Below are positions 1-8,546 of a stretch of DNA of 57,720 bases, piece after piece. How positions within the stretch are numbered: the first letter of the stretch is position 1; each line of letters begins with the position of its first letter. Position numbers and translations under genes: made by a program. The notes below the pieces were generated by a model, which ran no database searches, had not been told where the DNA came from, and worked only from the letters and a program-made list of their open reading frames with translations. Origin of the DNA: Bacillota bacterium (GTDB lineage: Bacteria > Bacillota > Sulfobacillia > JACIYH01); NCBI GenBank assembly GCA_030019365.1, contig JASEFA010000014.1, positions 1-57,720 on the forward strand, written 5' to 3'.

Positions 1-327
1 CCGGGGTGGGTGAATTATTTGAAGCACCCCCGGGTGAATTTCTTGACCTCTGACAAAGGTATCTCGTGAGATCGAGGGTCTTGCTGGGCCTGACAGTTGT
101 CACCTCCTTGGTGATGTTTGCGGATTCCGCCGCTCTCGGCTGACCCTGAGCTAGTTGGCGAGCAGTCTGAGCAGGAATCCAGAGGTCGGGCGCGAATACG
201 TAGGGTAACCAGCCAGCAGCTTGTCGGACATCTGCTTCTCGTCTAACCAGCTCTCTGCCCATCCGCTGGCTAGCCTGGCGCCGGCTTTGAGGAAGCGGTT
301 TCTGACCGGCAGGAAGGTGGTGGAAGC
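1..327. other. Upstream flank without a confident gene
   Basis: No ORF here has convincing protein features. The sequence gggtgaatt occurs twice within the first 45 bases. At 91-102 there is a short palindrome (TGACA-gt-TGTCA) that could be a binding site for the GntR protein encoded just downstream. A minus-strand SD-like stretch at about 100-110 could belong to a gene leaving the left edge, but no recognisable protein follows it. Confidence 0.3.
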
Positions 328-1014
328 GTGGACTGGCAGGGGCTCCCCGGTCTGGAGCCCATCCACTCGATCCGCCTGTACAAGCAGGTGGAGGAGAGGC
401 TGCTGCAACTCATCAATGCCGGGGTGGTGAAGCCCGGGGACAGATTGCCTTCCGAGAAGGTTCTCCAGGAGCAGTTGGGTATCAGCCGTGCCGTGCTGCG
501 GGAAGCGCTGCGCATCCTGGAGGCGAAGGGCCTGCTGGTGTCCCACCAGGGGAGGGGCCGGTACCTGCGGGGTCCGGAACCCGACCACTACGTGGCCATC
601 CAGAGGACAACGCTGGAAGAGATATACGAGACCAGGCTGGTCATGGAGCCGGCCGTGGCTGCCTGGGCGGCGGAGCGGGCAGGGCCGGAACACATTGCCC
701 GCATGGAAGAAGTGCTGGATCGGATGGGGCGGGCACCGCGCGGCGAGGCGGACGATTTCCCGTTTCACCTCGCCCTTGCGCAGGCGTGCGGAAACGAGTT
801 CGCGTGCAAACAGCTCAGCGAGCAGATCAAGCTCTTGAGCCGCGTCCATGATGAGGCATTTCCCAGGGCCCTGCTCGAGATGCCGCTTGAACCCTGGCTT
901 GAGGAGCACCGGGCGGTGCTGGAAGCGGTGAAGCGCAGAGACCCCGAGGGTGCACGTCGGCTCATGTACGAGCACCTGCTTTCGAGCTACCGGCAGATCA
1001 AAGCCGAAGGCTGA
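328..1014 (+). CDS. GntR-family transcriptional regulator, FadR/FCD subfamily
   Basis: A 228-residue DNA-binding regulator. Residues ~12-75 are a winged helix-turn-helix of GntR type (LYKQVEERL, PGDRLPSEKVL, then the recognition helix ISRAVLREALRIL), and the remainder is an all-helical FCD ligand-binding domain with a conserved FHLALA segment. The GTG start at 328 follows a purine-rich aggaaggtgg. It lies directly upstream of a peptidase and peptide-transport genes on the same strand, so it probably controls them, with a peptide-derived or carboxylate effector; that is inference. A TGACA-gt-TGTCA palindrome upstream (91-102) may be its operator. Confidence 0.88.
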   Translation: MDWQGLPGLEPIHSIRLYKQVEERLLQLINAGVVKPGDRLPSEKVLQEQLGISRAVLREALRILEAKGLLVSHQGRGRYLRGPEPDHYVAIQRTTLEEIYETRLVMEPAVAAWAAERAGPEHIARMEEVLDRMGRAPRGEADDFPFHLALAQACGNEFACKQLSEQIKLLSRVHDEAFPRALLEMPLEPWLEEHRAVLEAVKRRDPEGARRLMYEHLLSSYRQIKAEG

Positions 1015-1078
1015 GGCTGAGGTTTTCGAGAGGGCTGGAGCCCGCCGGTGCCGGCGAGGGCGGCAACCCGGCGCGAGC

Positions 1079-2923
1079 GTGTTGGACGCGGGGAAAGGCA
1101 TCCCCGTCCCGGAGAGGGAGGGAGAAGCCACGGGCAAGGGCAGCGGGGAGCGGGGATCATTGGCCTCGTATCTGCTCGAGGGGATCGACCTCGGACGCGT
1201 GCAGCGCCATGTCGCCTGGTTCACCGGGCACGCTTCGGGCCGCATATCTGGCACGGCCGATATGGAGCGGGCCGCAGCTTACGTGTGTGGCGAACTGCGG
1301 GAATACGGGCTGGAGCCTCTCCGGCGGCGTTTCCGCGCGTACACCTCCATACCTGGACCGGCGGCCCTGGAGGTGGGCGGAAAGGCTCCGTCGCGGATCA
1401 AGGCAGTAAGCGTGGCCTTCACCCGCGAACTGGGGGAGGGCGAGGCAACCTGGGTCGATCTGGTCGATGGCGGGGCGGGGGAGGATGGCGACTACCGGGG
1501 GCGGGACGTGCGAGGTAAGGCCCTGCTGGTGGAAGCCCACGGTTCCGCAACACCGGAACGAGCCCGGCTGGCGGCGGCCCGCGGTGCTGCCGCGCTCGTC
1601 CTGGCGACCTGGCCTGCCCCGGTCCCGGACGTGGTGACGTTCCGGGCCATGAAGGGCGTGTGGGGATTGCCCGGGCCCGAGACGCTGCGGGAAATCCCGG
1701 ACATTGTCGCGCTGTGCGTGTCCCACGACGATGCCCGTCGCCTGCGTGTGATGATCAGCGAGAACGGCGGCGCCCTGCCGGTGAGGGTGAGCGCCACCGC
1801 CACCACCGGCTGGATGCCCCTGGAGGAGGTGACCGTACGCATCGTGGCCCCGGGGCCGGAAGGGGATGACTTCGTACTTGTTCATGGCCACCTGGACGCC
1901 TGGTGTCCCGGGGTCACCGACAATGCCTCCGGAAATGCTCTCATGCTGGAACTGGCGAGGTTGCTGGGGCGGTGTGGAGGGAACATGCGCCGATCGGTGG
2001 TGTTGGCGTTCTGGGACGGCCACGAGATTGCAGAGGCCACGGGTTCCAGTTACTTCGTGGCGCGCAACTGGGACCTGCTGCGAGACCATTGCGTCGCCCA
2101 GGTCAACGTCGATTCCCCGGGAGTGCGCGGGACGCGGCGCTTCCTGGCGGCGAGCAGCCCCGAGTTGGAGGCCTTCCAGCGCCTTGTTCATGCCACCATC
2201 GGTGCGCCGGCCCGCTACCTGTCCCCGGGGCGCACGGCGGACCAGTCCTTCCTCATGGCCGGGGTGCCGGGGCTGCTGTGCTTCCCCGACGGCGAACCCG
2301 AGGGCGAGGTCCCCTTCTTCTGGTGGAGTCACACCGGAGAGGACACCCTGGACAAGTTTTCGCCCGAAGCGTTTCTGGCCCAGGCCCGGGTGATCGTCCA
2401 TTACCTTGACGGGCTGCTCCGGTCGACCGCGTGGCCGATGGATTTCGCGCCGATGCTGAGATCTGCAGCCCGGGTGATCGACCGCATTGTGGTTCAGTCG
2501 GCACGTGTCCCAATGCGCGGGCTGCCGGGGGAGGAAGCCGTGGCGGTTCTGGCGGAGGCGCTGGCGGATGCCAGGCGGGTGCTCGGCGAGGTGGCGGTGC
2601 TCTACCGCAGGGCGCGCAGGGTGGCCCGGGAGGCTTCCCGCGGCCGGGAGTGGCTCTACCGGGAACACAACCGCCTGGCGCGGGACCTGAGCCGCATCCT
2701 CCTGCCGGTCCTCGGTACGGTGGGGGGCAGATACCACCAGGACCGTTACGCAGACCCGCGCTACACGCAGCGCCTTCCGGGCCTCTCCCACCTGCGGGCG
2801 GTGGGGGATGCGGCGGGGGAGGAAGCACTCCTCTCGCTGGGTCCTGCCCTTATGGAGAGGAACCGCCTGACCGACGCGCTACTGGCAGCCCGGGAGAGAC
2901 TGCGGGTGCACTTGCAGTCGTGA
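1079..2923 (+). CDS. M28-family zinc aminopeptidase
   Basis: A metallopeptidase that should remove N-terminal residues from peptides. The catalytic half carries the M28 signatures in order: HGHLDAW (zinc ligand H and D), VTDNASGNA (bridging D), the region FWDGHEIAEATGSS where M28 enzymes place their catalytic acid, VNVDSPG (D) and SHTGEDTLDK (last zinc His). A PA-like inserted domain precedes it and an Arg-rich helical extension of ~150 residues follows. The open frame extends back into the regulator gene, so the start is uncertain: GTG at 1079 is chosen, and TTG at 1160 behind a G-rich stretch is the main alternative. No signal peptide is visible, so a cytoplasmic enzyme acting on imported peptides is likely. 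Confidence 0.85.
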   Translation: MLDAGKGIPVPEREGEATGKGSGERGSLASYLLEGIDLGRVQRHVAWFTGHASGRISGTADMERAAAYVCGELREYGLEPLRRRFRAYTSIPGPAALEVGGKAPSRIKAVSVAFTRELGEGEATWVDLVDGGAGEDGDYRGRDVRGKALLVEAHGSATPERARLAAARGAAALVLATWPAPVPDVVTFRAMKGVWGLPGPETLREIPDIVALCVSHDDARRLRVMISENGGALPVRVSATATTGWMPLEEVTVRIVAPGPEGDDFVLVHGHLDAWCPGVTDNASGNALMLELARLLGRCGGNMRRSVVLAFWDGHEIAEATGSSYFVARNWDLLRDHCVAQVNVDSPGVRGTRRFLAASSPELEAFQRLVHATIGAPARYLSPGRTADQSFLMAGVPGLLCFPDGEPEGEVPFFWWSHTGEDTLDKFSPEAFLAQARVIVHYLDGLLRSTAWPMDFAPMLRSAARVIDRIVVQSARVPMRGLPGEEAVAVLAEALADARRVLGEVAVLYRRARRVAREASRGREWLYREHNRLARDLSRILLPVLGTVGGRYHQDRYADPRYTQRLPGLSHLRAVGDAAGEEALLSLGPALMERNRLTDALLAARERLRVHLQS

Positions 2924-3055
2924 GAACACAGCGAAGGGAGGTAAGAGGGGCGAGATCGAGGCGTAATGAGTCATGCCGGTGGTGGCAGGAGCAGCGGGAA
3001 GACCGTCGAATAGGCCTGACAACCCAATGGGTCGTACTGACTAGGAGGTGAACCC

Positions 3056-4654
3056 ATGTTGCGGCGAGGCTGGGTGTTGATATCGGTGCTGGTGGTGGCG
3101 TTACTGCTTTCCTCTTGTGCCAGAAAAGGTCCCGAGCCCGCGAGCCCGCAAACGGGTGGCCCCCGCTCAGGCGGGGAGTATGTAATTGGGCTGGAAGATG
3201 CCTGGTCGCTGGACCCAGCGACCTGGGGCAACCAGGGGCCGATGAGGAACATTTTCAACGGACTACTCCGTTATACGGCAGACGGCAAGCAGTTGGAGGG
3301 CGACCTGGCAGAGGACTGGTCGGTTAGTCCGGACGGCAAGACGTACACGTTCAAACTGCGCCAGGGGGTCAAATTCCATAACGGGCGCGAACTCGTTGCG
3401 GATGATGTGAAGTACAGCATAGAGCGGGTGCTGAACCCCAAGACCAAGTCGGACGGCGCCTTTGCGTTTGCGGACGTCGTGGGGGCGCAGGAGTTCAACC
3501 AGGGGAAGGCTAAGGAAGTCTCAGGGATTCAAGTCGGTGATCCCCACACTGTGCAGATCACTCTCAAGGAGCCCTTGGCCATCTTCCCGTATTTTCTAGC
3601 CATGAACTTCGGGTACGTGGTGCCACGCGAGGCAGCGGAGCAATATGGGGATAACTTCGCTCGTCACCCCGTTGGCACCGGTCCCTTCAAGTTCGAGGAG
3701 TGGAAAGAGGGAGAGTACATCAAGCTGGTCAAGAATCCTGATTACTTTGAGAAGGGTCTTCCGTACCTGGACAGCTTGGTGTACCGTATCATCCCCGATT
3801 CCGCCACTCTGGCCATGCAGTTTGAAGCCGGGCAGATCCACGAGATGTACCCTATTCCAGATTCGGTCTTCCAGCGTGTGGTCTCAAGTGGGAAGTACCA
3901 GATCCTCGAGCAGAGTCGCCCTGACGTGTTCGGGCTGGCCATGAATGTCAGGAAAAAGCCCTTTGACGATGTGCGGGTGCGCAGGGCCATCGCGTATGCG
4001 ATTAACCGTGAAAAAGTGGTACAGGTCCTGTTCTCCGGGGGGCGCGCCCGACCTGCCCTGGGACCTATACCGCCAGGGCTGCTGGGGTACGATCCTCAGA
4101 TCAAGGCCATAGGGTACGATCCGGAGCGTGCAAAGCAGCTTCTGGCAGACGCAGGCTACAGTAAGGGACTTGAGTGCGAGCTTTGGACCCTCTCCCGCGA
4201 CTCCGAGAAACGCTTTGCCGAGTTCATCGCGAGCCAGCTTGCGGAGGTGGGCATCAAGGTCCAAATACGGCTCATGCAGACAGGTGCATTCTTCGATGCC
4301 GTGTCCAGGGGAGACGCTGGCCTGTTCTGGTGGGGCTGGACTGCCGACTACGCCGACCCCGACACGTTCATGTACAGCTTGTTTAACTCAGCCAACTGGG
4401 GGATCAACAACCCTTGCTTTTACAAGAACCCCCGGGTGGACGAGTTGACCAGCCAGGCGAGGCACATCATGGATCAGGCCCGTCGAGAAGCCATGTACAA
4501 GGAGGCGGCGCAGATAGTGGTCGACGAGGCCCCCTGGGCCTTCATCTACCACACGACCGCTTTCTGGGCTGTCAACCCAGGGGTTCGGGGTGCTGATGCT
4601 CAGCTGCACGTGTACGGCTACCTTTCCCGCGCCAGGACGTGGCTGGAGAAGTAA
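3056..4654 (+). CDS. Peptide/nickel-type ABC transporter substrate-binding lipoprotein (SBP family 5)
   Basis: 532 residues, the normal size for a DppA/OppA-type receptor. The N terminus is a lipoprotein signal (hydrophobic stretch ending LLLSSC, Cys ~21). Mature features are typical of SBP_bac_5: LDPATWGNQGPMRNIFNGL, LAEDWSVSPDGKTYTFKLR, GVKFHNGRELVADDVKYSIERV, and the C-terminal DPDTFMYSLF segment. ATG at 3056 follows a strong aggaggtga. It captures oligopeptides or a similar ligand outside the membrane and delivers it to the two permeases encoded next. The ligand cannot be read from the sequence; the flanking peptidases favour peptides. Confidence 0.92.
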   Translation: MLRRGWVLISVLVVALLLSSCARKGPEPASPQTGGPRSGGEYVIGLEDAWSLDPATWGNQGPMRNIFNGLLRYTADGKQLEGDLAEDWSVSPDGKTYTFKLRQGVKFHNGRELVADDVKYSIERVLNPKTKSDGAFAFADVVGAQEFNQGKAKEVSGIQVGDPHTVQITLKEPLAIFPYFLAMNFGYVVPREAAEQYGDNFARHPVGTGPFKFEEWKEGEYIKLVKNPDYFEKGLPYLDSLVYRIIPDSATLAMQFEAGQIHEMYPIPDSVFQRVVSSGKYQILEQSRPDVFGLAMNVRKKPFDDVRVRRAIAYAINREKVVQVLFSGGRARPALGPIPPGLLGYDPQIKAIGYDPERAKQLLADAGYSKGLECELWTLSRDSEKRFAEFIASQLAEVGIKVQIRLMQTGAFFDAVSRGDAGLFWWGWTADYADPDTFMYSLFNSANWGINNPCFYKNPRVDELTSQARHIMDQARREAMYKEAAQIVVDEAPWAFIYHTTAFWAVNPGVRGADAQLHVYGYLSRARTWLEK

Positions 4655-4658
4655 CTCA

Positions 4659-4699
4659 GAGGGGGTGAGAGCTCCGCCCCGGATGGGGCTCTCACCCTC
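4659..4699 (+). terminator. GC-rich intercistronic hairpin after the binding-protein gene
   Basis: The arms at 4659-4672 and 4688-4699 pair (GAGGGGGTGAGAGC with GCTCTCACCCTC, one bulge). No T-tract follows. Located between binding protein and permease, it may act as a partial terminator or 3' mRNA stabiliser that raises receptor over permease expression. Confidence 0.6.
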
Positions 4700-4723
4700 A
4701 AGAAAATCGCTGGAGGTATTGGA

Positions 4724-5647
4724 TTGTCTACCTACGTGGCACGACGCCTTCTTTGGGTTCCCGTGACCGTGTGGGGCGTCATCACGATCACCTTTTTTCT
4801 CATGTACATCATCCCGGGGGACCCGGCACGGATATTGATCGGAGGGCATGTGGCGACAGCGGAAGGCCTGGCGCAACTGCGCCACCAGATGGGGCTCGAC
4901 CGGCCTGTCCTGGTCCAGTATGTGGACTATCTCACCAAAGCATTGCGCGGAGACTTAGGCAGGTCCTTCCGGCTCCGCGTACCCATTTCTACCCTGATAC
5001 TTCAGCGCGTGCCCAACACCGCTCTCCTGGCAGCCGCATCAGTTCTCATAGCGCTGCTGGTCGCGGTCCCGCTGGGGGTGCTTGCCGCGACCTCTCGGAG
5101 CAGGGCTTTCGACCGCCTGGTAATTGCCCTTTCCACCGCGGGTGTCTCTGCGCCGGCCTTCTGGGTGGGGGTAGTTTCGTTATACTATTTGGCCTTTCGT
5201 GCGCGGTGGCTTCCCATCGGGGGTACCGGTACCGTTGCCCACCTGGTCCTGCCTGTCCTGGTGCTGGGCCTGCGGCCTACCGCCGTGCTGGCCCGGCTGA
5301 CGCGTTCCAGCATGCTCGACGTGGTTCGTGCTGACTATGTACGTACCGCGAGGGCAAAGGGACTAGGCGAGCGCACGGTCATTTACCGCCATGCGCTCAG
5401 AAACGCCATCAACCCAGTTCTCACGTACTCCGGACTCCTCCTTGCCTACCTGCTAGGAGGGGCGGTGGTCATCGAGAACGTGTTCGCCTGGCCCGGCCTG
5501 GGCAAGTTGCTGGTAGACGCCATGGGATCGTACGACTTCCCGCTTGTGCAGGGGGTCGTGTTGTTCAGTGCTTCCGTGATTGTCCTGTTCAATTTGCTTG
5601 TCGACGTGTTGTATGCAGTGTTGGATCCCCGCGTGTCGTACCGATAG
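4724..5647 (+). CDS. Dipeptide-type ABC transporter permease (DppB-like)
   Basis: 307-residue integral membrane protein with about six transmembrane helices. It shows the DppB N-terminal pattern (YVARRLLWVPVTVWGV, then FFLMYIIPGDPAR) and the EAA loop with VRTARAKGLGERTVIYRHALRNA, where the ATPase docks. The TTG start at 4724 is supported by ggaggt at 4712-4717. It forms the membrane channel with the next gene product. No ATPase gene of the Dpp type follows, so the ATP-hydrolysing subunits must be encoded elsewhere or shared with another transporter. Confidence 0.93.
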   Translation: MSTYVARRLLWVPVTVWGVITITFFLMYIIPGDPARILIGGHVATAEGLAQLRHQMGLDRPVLVQYVDYLTKALRGDLGRSFRLRVPISTLILQRVPNTALLAAASVLIALLVAVPLGVLAATSRSRAFDRLVIALSTAGVSAPAFWVGVVSLYYLAFRARWLPIGGTGTVAHLVLPVLVLGLRPTAVLARLTRSSMLDVVRADYVRTARAKGLGERTVIYRHALRNAINPVLTYSGLLLAYLLGGAVVIENVFAWPGLGKLLVDAMGSYDFPLVQGVVLFSASVIVLFNLLVDVLYAVLDPRVSYR

Positions 5648-5669
5648 CTGTGTTGGAGGACTTGACGTC

Positions 5670-6521
5670 GTGCGCAAGGTGTGGAAGCTTGTGGACCCGG
5701 TCACCGTTGCTGCCGCCGCCGGTATCGTCTTGCTGGCCGCGCTCGCCATCTTCGCCGGCCAGGTTGCCCCGTACGACCCGACACTGATAATGGAGGCGGG
5801 TCTGACGGAAACCGGGATGCCGCGTCCACCCTCAATGCAGTTCCCTCTGGGTACCGACCTCCTGGGGCGAGATGTATTGAGTCGCATCATCTATGGTACC
5901 CGCGTCTCGCTAACTGTGGGAATGTTTGCGGTGGCCACTAGCGCCAGTATCGGAACGGCGATCGGCCTGGTGTGCGGGTACGTGGGCGGAACGCTGGACA
6001 ACCTGGTTATGCGCTTCACGGATATCATTATGTCGTTCCCCAGTTTACTGCTGATCATGGCTATCGTGGCCACGCGTGGGCCGAGCCTGACCATTATCTT
6101 CCTGGCGATAGGGCTGGTGGACTGGCCTACGACCGCCCGGGTGGTTAGGGGCGAGGTCCTCTCGCTGCGCCAGGCGAATTTCGTGGAGGCGGCCAGTGCT
6201 GCAGGTGCCTCTCACTGGCGTGTGGCCAGACGCCATCTCCTCCCCAACGTCCTTGGTTCTGTGATCGTGCTGGCCACTACCGGGATAGCAGAGGCCATTC
6301 TGGTGGAAGCCTCTCTCAGCTTCCTTGGTTTCGGGGTCCGCCCGCCCCTTCCCACCTGGGGTGGCATGGTAAGTGAAGGTTTCAGGTACATCATAACGGC
6401 TCCGTGGCTGAGCCTTTTTCCCGGCCTTGCAATTATGGTGACCGTCGTGTGCTTTAACATTGTGGGCGAGTGGCTCCGCGACCGGTTTGACCCGCAGAGA
6501 AAGTTACTGGCAGGAGGATGA
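5670..6521 (+). CDS. Dipeptide-type ABC transporter permease (DppC-like)
   Basis: A 283-residue permease partner of the preceding gene. After an N-terminal helix come the DppC hallmark FPLGTDLLGRDVLSRIIYGTR and an EAA motif (FVEAASAAGASHWRVARRHLLPN). The open frame begins inside dppB at 5580, but GTG at 5670 with ggagga at 5655-5660 is the credible start. It ends at 6521, four bases before the peptidase start, so the transporter and peptidase are translationally close and probably co-transcribed. Confidence 0.92.
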   Translation: MRKVWKLVDPVTVAAAAGIVLLAALAIFAGQVAPYDPTLIMEAGLTETGMPRPPSMQFPLGTDLLGRDVLSRIIYGTRVSLTVGMFAVATSASIGTAIGLVCGYVGGTLDNLVMRFTDIIMSFPSLLLIMAIVATRGPSLTIIFLAIGLVDWPTTARVVRGEVLSLRQANFVEAASAAGASHWRVARRHLLPNVLGSVIVLATTGIAEAILVEASLSFLGFGVRPPLPTWGGMVSEGFRYIITAPWLSLFPGLAIMVTVVCFNIVGEWLRDRFDPQRKLLAGG

Positions 6522-6524
6522 TGG

Positions 6525-7592
6525 GTGATGGTCGCCGATTTCGACGGGCGCGTGACCAGGGTTCGGGAGAAGATGCAGGTGCTAGGTGGGCAGGGCTGGT
6601 TACTGACAGACCCCGGGGATGTCAGATATGTTTGCGGATTCACCGGCTCTTCACCTGCCCTGGTTGACGGGGCCGGGGTTACTGTCTTCCCGCATGGAGT
6701 CGATCTCGCCCAGGCGCTTGATGACGTGCCGTGGTGCACGTGTATTCGCAGGAAAGGCCTGCAACCGTGGCCCGAGGTGGTGCAGGTGCTGCAGGAGAGA
6801 GGGATCAGGCAGCTGGTTGCAGCGCGGCAAAGCCTGACGGTGCTTGCTTTCGAGAGTGTCACCCAGGCGGGCGTGGAGATCGTCGACGCAGGCCAGGGGA
6901 TGAACGACCTGCGCGGGGTGAAAGACCCGGGCGAGATCGAATCTCTCAGGCGAGCGGCTGAGATTGCCTCGGAAGCCTTCGGGGATCTGCTCGAGGCTAT
7001 TCGCCCGGGCATGTCTGAAAAGGAGATTGCGGCCCACCTTGAACACGCGATGCTCAGCAAAGGTGCAGACGGTTTCTGGTTCCGCACCATAGTGGTGTCA
7101 GGACCGCGTTCGGCATACTGCCACGGTGCACCGACTGAGCGAAGGGTCCGGGAAGGTGACCTGGTGACCATAGATTTCGGGCCGGTGTGGCAGGGATACC
7201 CCGCCGACTGCACCCGGACCATCGTCGTGGGAAATCCGTCTTCGGAGCAACGGCGGGTGTACGCTGCGGTGCTGGCCGCGCAGGAAGCCGCCCTGGGGCT
7301 GGTTTCTGCGGGTCGTTCTGCTCGGGACGTGCACCTGGAGGCTGCGCGGGCAATAGAGCAGGCGGGGTACGGGCCCTATTTCGTGCACGCGCTGGGTCAC
7401 GGCCTGGCAGGCGGGCCTCTCCTGGACGAGGACAGCACGGATGAATTGGTGGTGGGTAACGTGTTCACGGTGGAACCGGGGATCTATATTCGGGGCTGGG
7501 GCGGGGTGCGAATCGAGGACGACGTCCTGGTGGCCCCCTCGGGCAAGGAGATCCTGACCACGTGTACACGCGAGTTGATAGCCATCACGTGA
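6525..7592 (+). CDS. M24-family metallopeptidase (Xaa-Pro dipeptidase/aminopeptidase P-like)
   Basis: 355 residues: an N-terminal creatinase-like domain (~1-125) and a C-terminal pita-bread catalytic domain. All five metal ligands of the M24 family can be placed: D217 in TIDFGP, D228 in YPADCT, H292 in ALGHGLAGG, E317 in FTVEPGIYI and E331 in GVRIEDD. It should hydrolyse Xaa-Pro bonds in imported peptides in the cytoplasm. Start is GTG 6525 or ATG 6528 behind caggagg. A rearranged partial copy of this gene lies at 18.1 kb. Confidence 0.92.
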   Translation: MMVADFDGRVTRVREKMQVLGGQGWLLTDPGDVRYVCGFTGSSPALVDGAGVTVFPHGVDLAQALDDVPWCTCIRRKGLQPWPEVVQVLQERGIRQLVAARQSLTVLAFESVTQAGVEIVDAGQGMNDLRGVKDPGEIESLRRAAEIASEAFGDLLEAIRPGMSEKEIAAHLEHAMLSKGADGFWFRTIVVSGPRSAYCHGAPTERRVREGDLVTIDFGPVWQGYPADCTRTIVVGNPSSEQRRVYAAVLAAQEAALGLVSAGRSARDVHLEAARAIEQAGYGPYFVHALGHGLAGGPLLDEDSTDELVVGNVFTVEPGIYIRGWGGVRIEDDVLVAPSGKEILTTCTRELIAIT

Positions 7593-7727
7593 GTTGCGTT
7601 GCGGTGTCTGGCACAGCTTGGGCCCATCCCGGCTATCCGGGAAGCACCCGACAGATCAATACTTCACCGTAAAATGCTTTCACTACGGTTTTTCGATTCC
7701 GGCGGGAAGGAATGGCGCCATTGCTAA

Positions 7728-7755
7728 GTTTTCGGCCTGTCGAGGGGCCGAAAAC
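7728..7755. repeat. Perfect 10-bp inverted repeat (hairpin)
   Basis: GTTTTCGGCC at 7728-7737 is matched exactly by GGCCGAAAAC at 7746-7755 around an 8-base loop. It could be a terminator remnant for the upstream operon or the end of a decayed element; no T-tract follows on either strand. Confidence 0.6.
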
Positions 7756-7850
7756 GGCCTTCCGCTGTTCAAGTTGGGCTCCAGGCAATCCGCTGTCTCG
7801 CACAGATGTGGGGTCTCGGGCCCGGCGGTGTCCTGGACAGGCGTTTGGCT

Positions 7851-7880
7851 GCGGCGCCCCCGTTCTGCGGGGGGCGCCGC
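7851..7880. terminator. GC-rich hairpin, possible terminator of the peptide operon
   Basis: GCGGCGCCCCC (7851-7861) pairs with the GGGGGCGCCGC end of 7869-7880 across the loop gttctgc. It is very stable but lacks a clear T-run, so assignment as a factor-independent terminator is tentative. Confidence 0.45.
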
Positions 7881-8177
7881 CGTTGTGCGCCCGGCACGGC
7901 GGCAGGACGAGCCCGCTAGCCAAAGGCGAGGGCTGCTGCCGGGAGGCGGGGTCTGAAAGCGCGGAAGGGTCCGTGGTGAAAAATGTCCCCCGCGGACCCG
8001 CTTCATTTCAAGGTCGGTGTTCAACTCGGGCTTCACTACTCGTCGGTCGAGGGCCATGTGGGACAACTGCTATTCGTCGGCAGCGGAGCCCGGGAGGCCG
8101 CGGGGAAGTGGGTTTGGGCGTCATGGTGGTAGCCGCAGCGCAGGGCTGGTGTACCGGTGGCGCCGGCGCCGCGGCGC

Positions 8178-8282
8178 TCATCCTTCGTAAAACTCCATGC
8201 GGAACCAGAAGCCCTCGTGGGTTCGAGCTTCTCGCCGTCAATCAGGATGCAGATCTCGCCTTCCTCGCAATCAAACTCGATC
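8178..8282 (-). pseudogene. Remnant of a small minus-strand coding sequence
   Basis: Read on the minus strand, the segment gives GRIEFDCEEGEICILIDGE-KLEPT in one frame and EGFWFRMEFYEG followed by a stop (8178-8180) after a one-base shift. The acidic, protein-like composition differs from the surrounding low-complexity frames, suggesting the 3' end of a decayed gene. No family was recognised. Confidence 0.3.
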
Positions 8283-8310
8283 CTGCCCACGCCGCAATCC
8301 CCGCCCCAAA

Positions 8311-8423
8311 GCGGGCGCCCGCGCCCCGATGCCGGGCCGGATCGGGGCGCCCACGGCGCAGTTCCTGCCCCAACCCGGGCGCCCACGCCACGATGGCCCC
8401 AGGGACTGCGGCGCCCACGCCAG
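8311..8423. repeat. Imperfect ~33-bp tandem direct repeat
   Basis: The core GGGCGCCCACG(C/G)C recurs at about 8314, 8346, 8379 and 8410, a period of 32-33 bases, with intervening CCCCA/GATG-type sequence that is also partly conserved. Not CRISPR-like: the repeats are short, imperfect and contiguous with similar spacers. It sits just upstream of the Wadjet promoter. Confidence 0.6.
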
Positions 8424-8481
8424 GGTGCCGCGGTATGCCTGCCTGATTCGTTTCCTGATGGATGAGGACGTGCCTCGTGCT

Positions 8482-8491
8482 CTGGTATAAT
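8482..8491 (+). promoter_or_regulatory. Probable extended -10 promoter for the Wadjet operon
   Basis: A consensus TATAAT lies at 8486-8491, preceded by TG in extended -10 position (TGGTATAAT). No good -35 hexamer is visible 17 bases upstream, as expected for an extended -10 site. The start of jetA is ~55 bases downstream. Confidence 0.6.
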
Positions 8492-8546
8492 CGAGAGCGG
8501 AACCGCATGGTTACAACAGTTGCCAGGACTCCGGGCGAGGGAGGAC

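Larger units (their letters stand above)
7593..8485. other. Gene-poor spacer between the peptide cluster and the Wadjet operon
   Basis: About 890 bases with no convincing intact gene. The plus ORF near 7594-7956 is Cys/Arg/Gly-rich with no family features. The stretch contains two strong hairpins (7728-7755 and 7851-7880), a minus-strand coding remnant (8178-8282), a tandem repeat (8311-8423) and, at its right end, the promoter of the Wadjet genes. Its GC-rich, repeat-rich nature suggests decayed DNA between two gene islands. Confidence 0.5.

Noticed and set aside
1-120. Minus-strand gene start with aaggaggtga near 100-110
   Set aside because: No start codon lies at the right distance, and the ~35 codons to the window edge show no recognisable family.
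151-1254. Long minus-strand open frame opposite the GntR gene
   Set aside because: It is the antisense shadow of a clear regulator gene; composition is low-complexity Pro/Arg/His and no family features appear. The same applies to the long opposite-strand frames at 1157-2791, 10993-12336, 18132-19544, 27080-28207, 34672-36126, 38754-39863 and 52934-54121.
7594-7956. 120-codon plus-strand ORF after the M24 peptidase
   Set aside because: The product has no protein-like pattern, spans two hairpins and its first part is also the sequence reused in the 18.2-kb mosaic. It looks like non-coding GC-rich DNA.
8311-8423. Possible CRISPR array
   Set aside because: Repeat units are short, imperfect and directly adjoining with similar intervening sequence; no cas genes are in the window.
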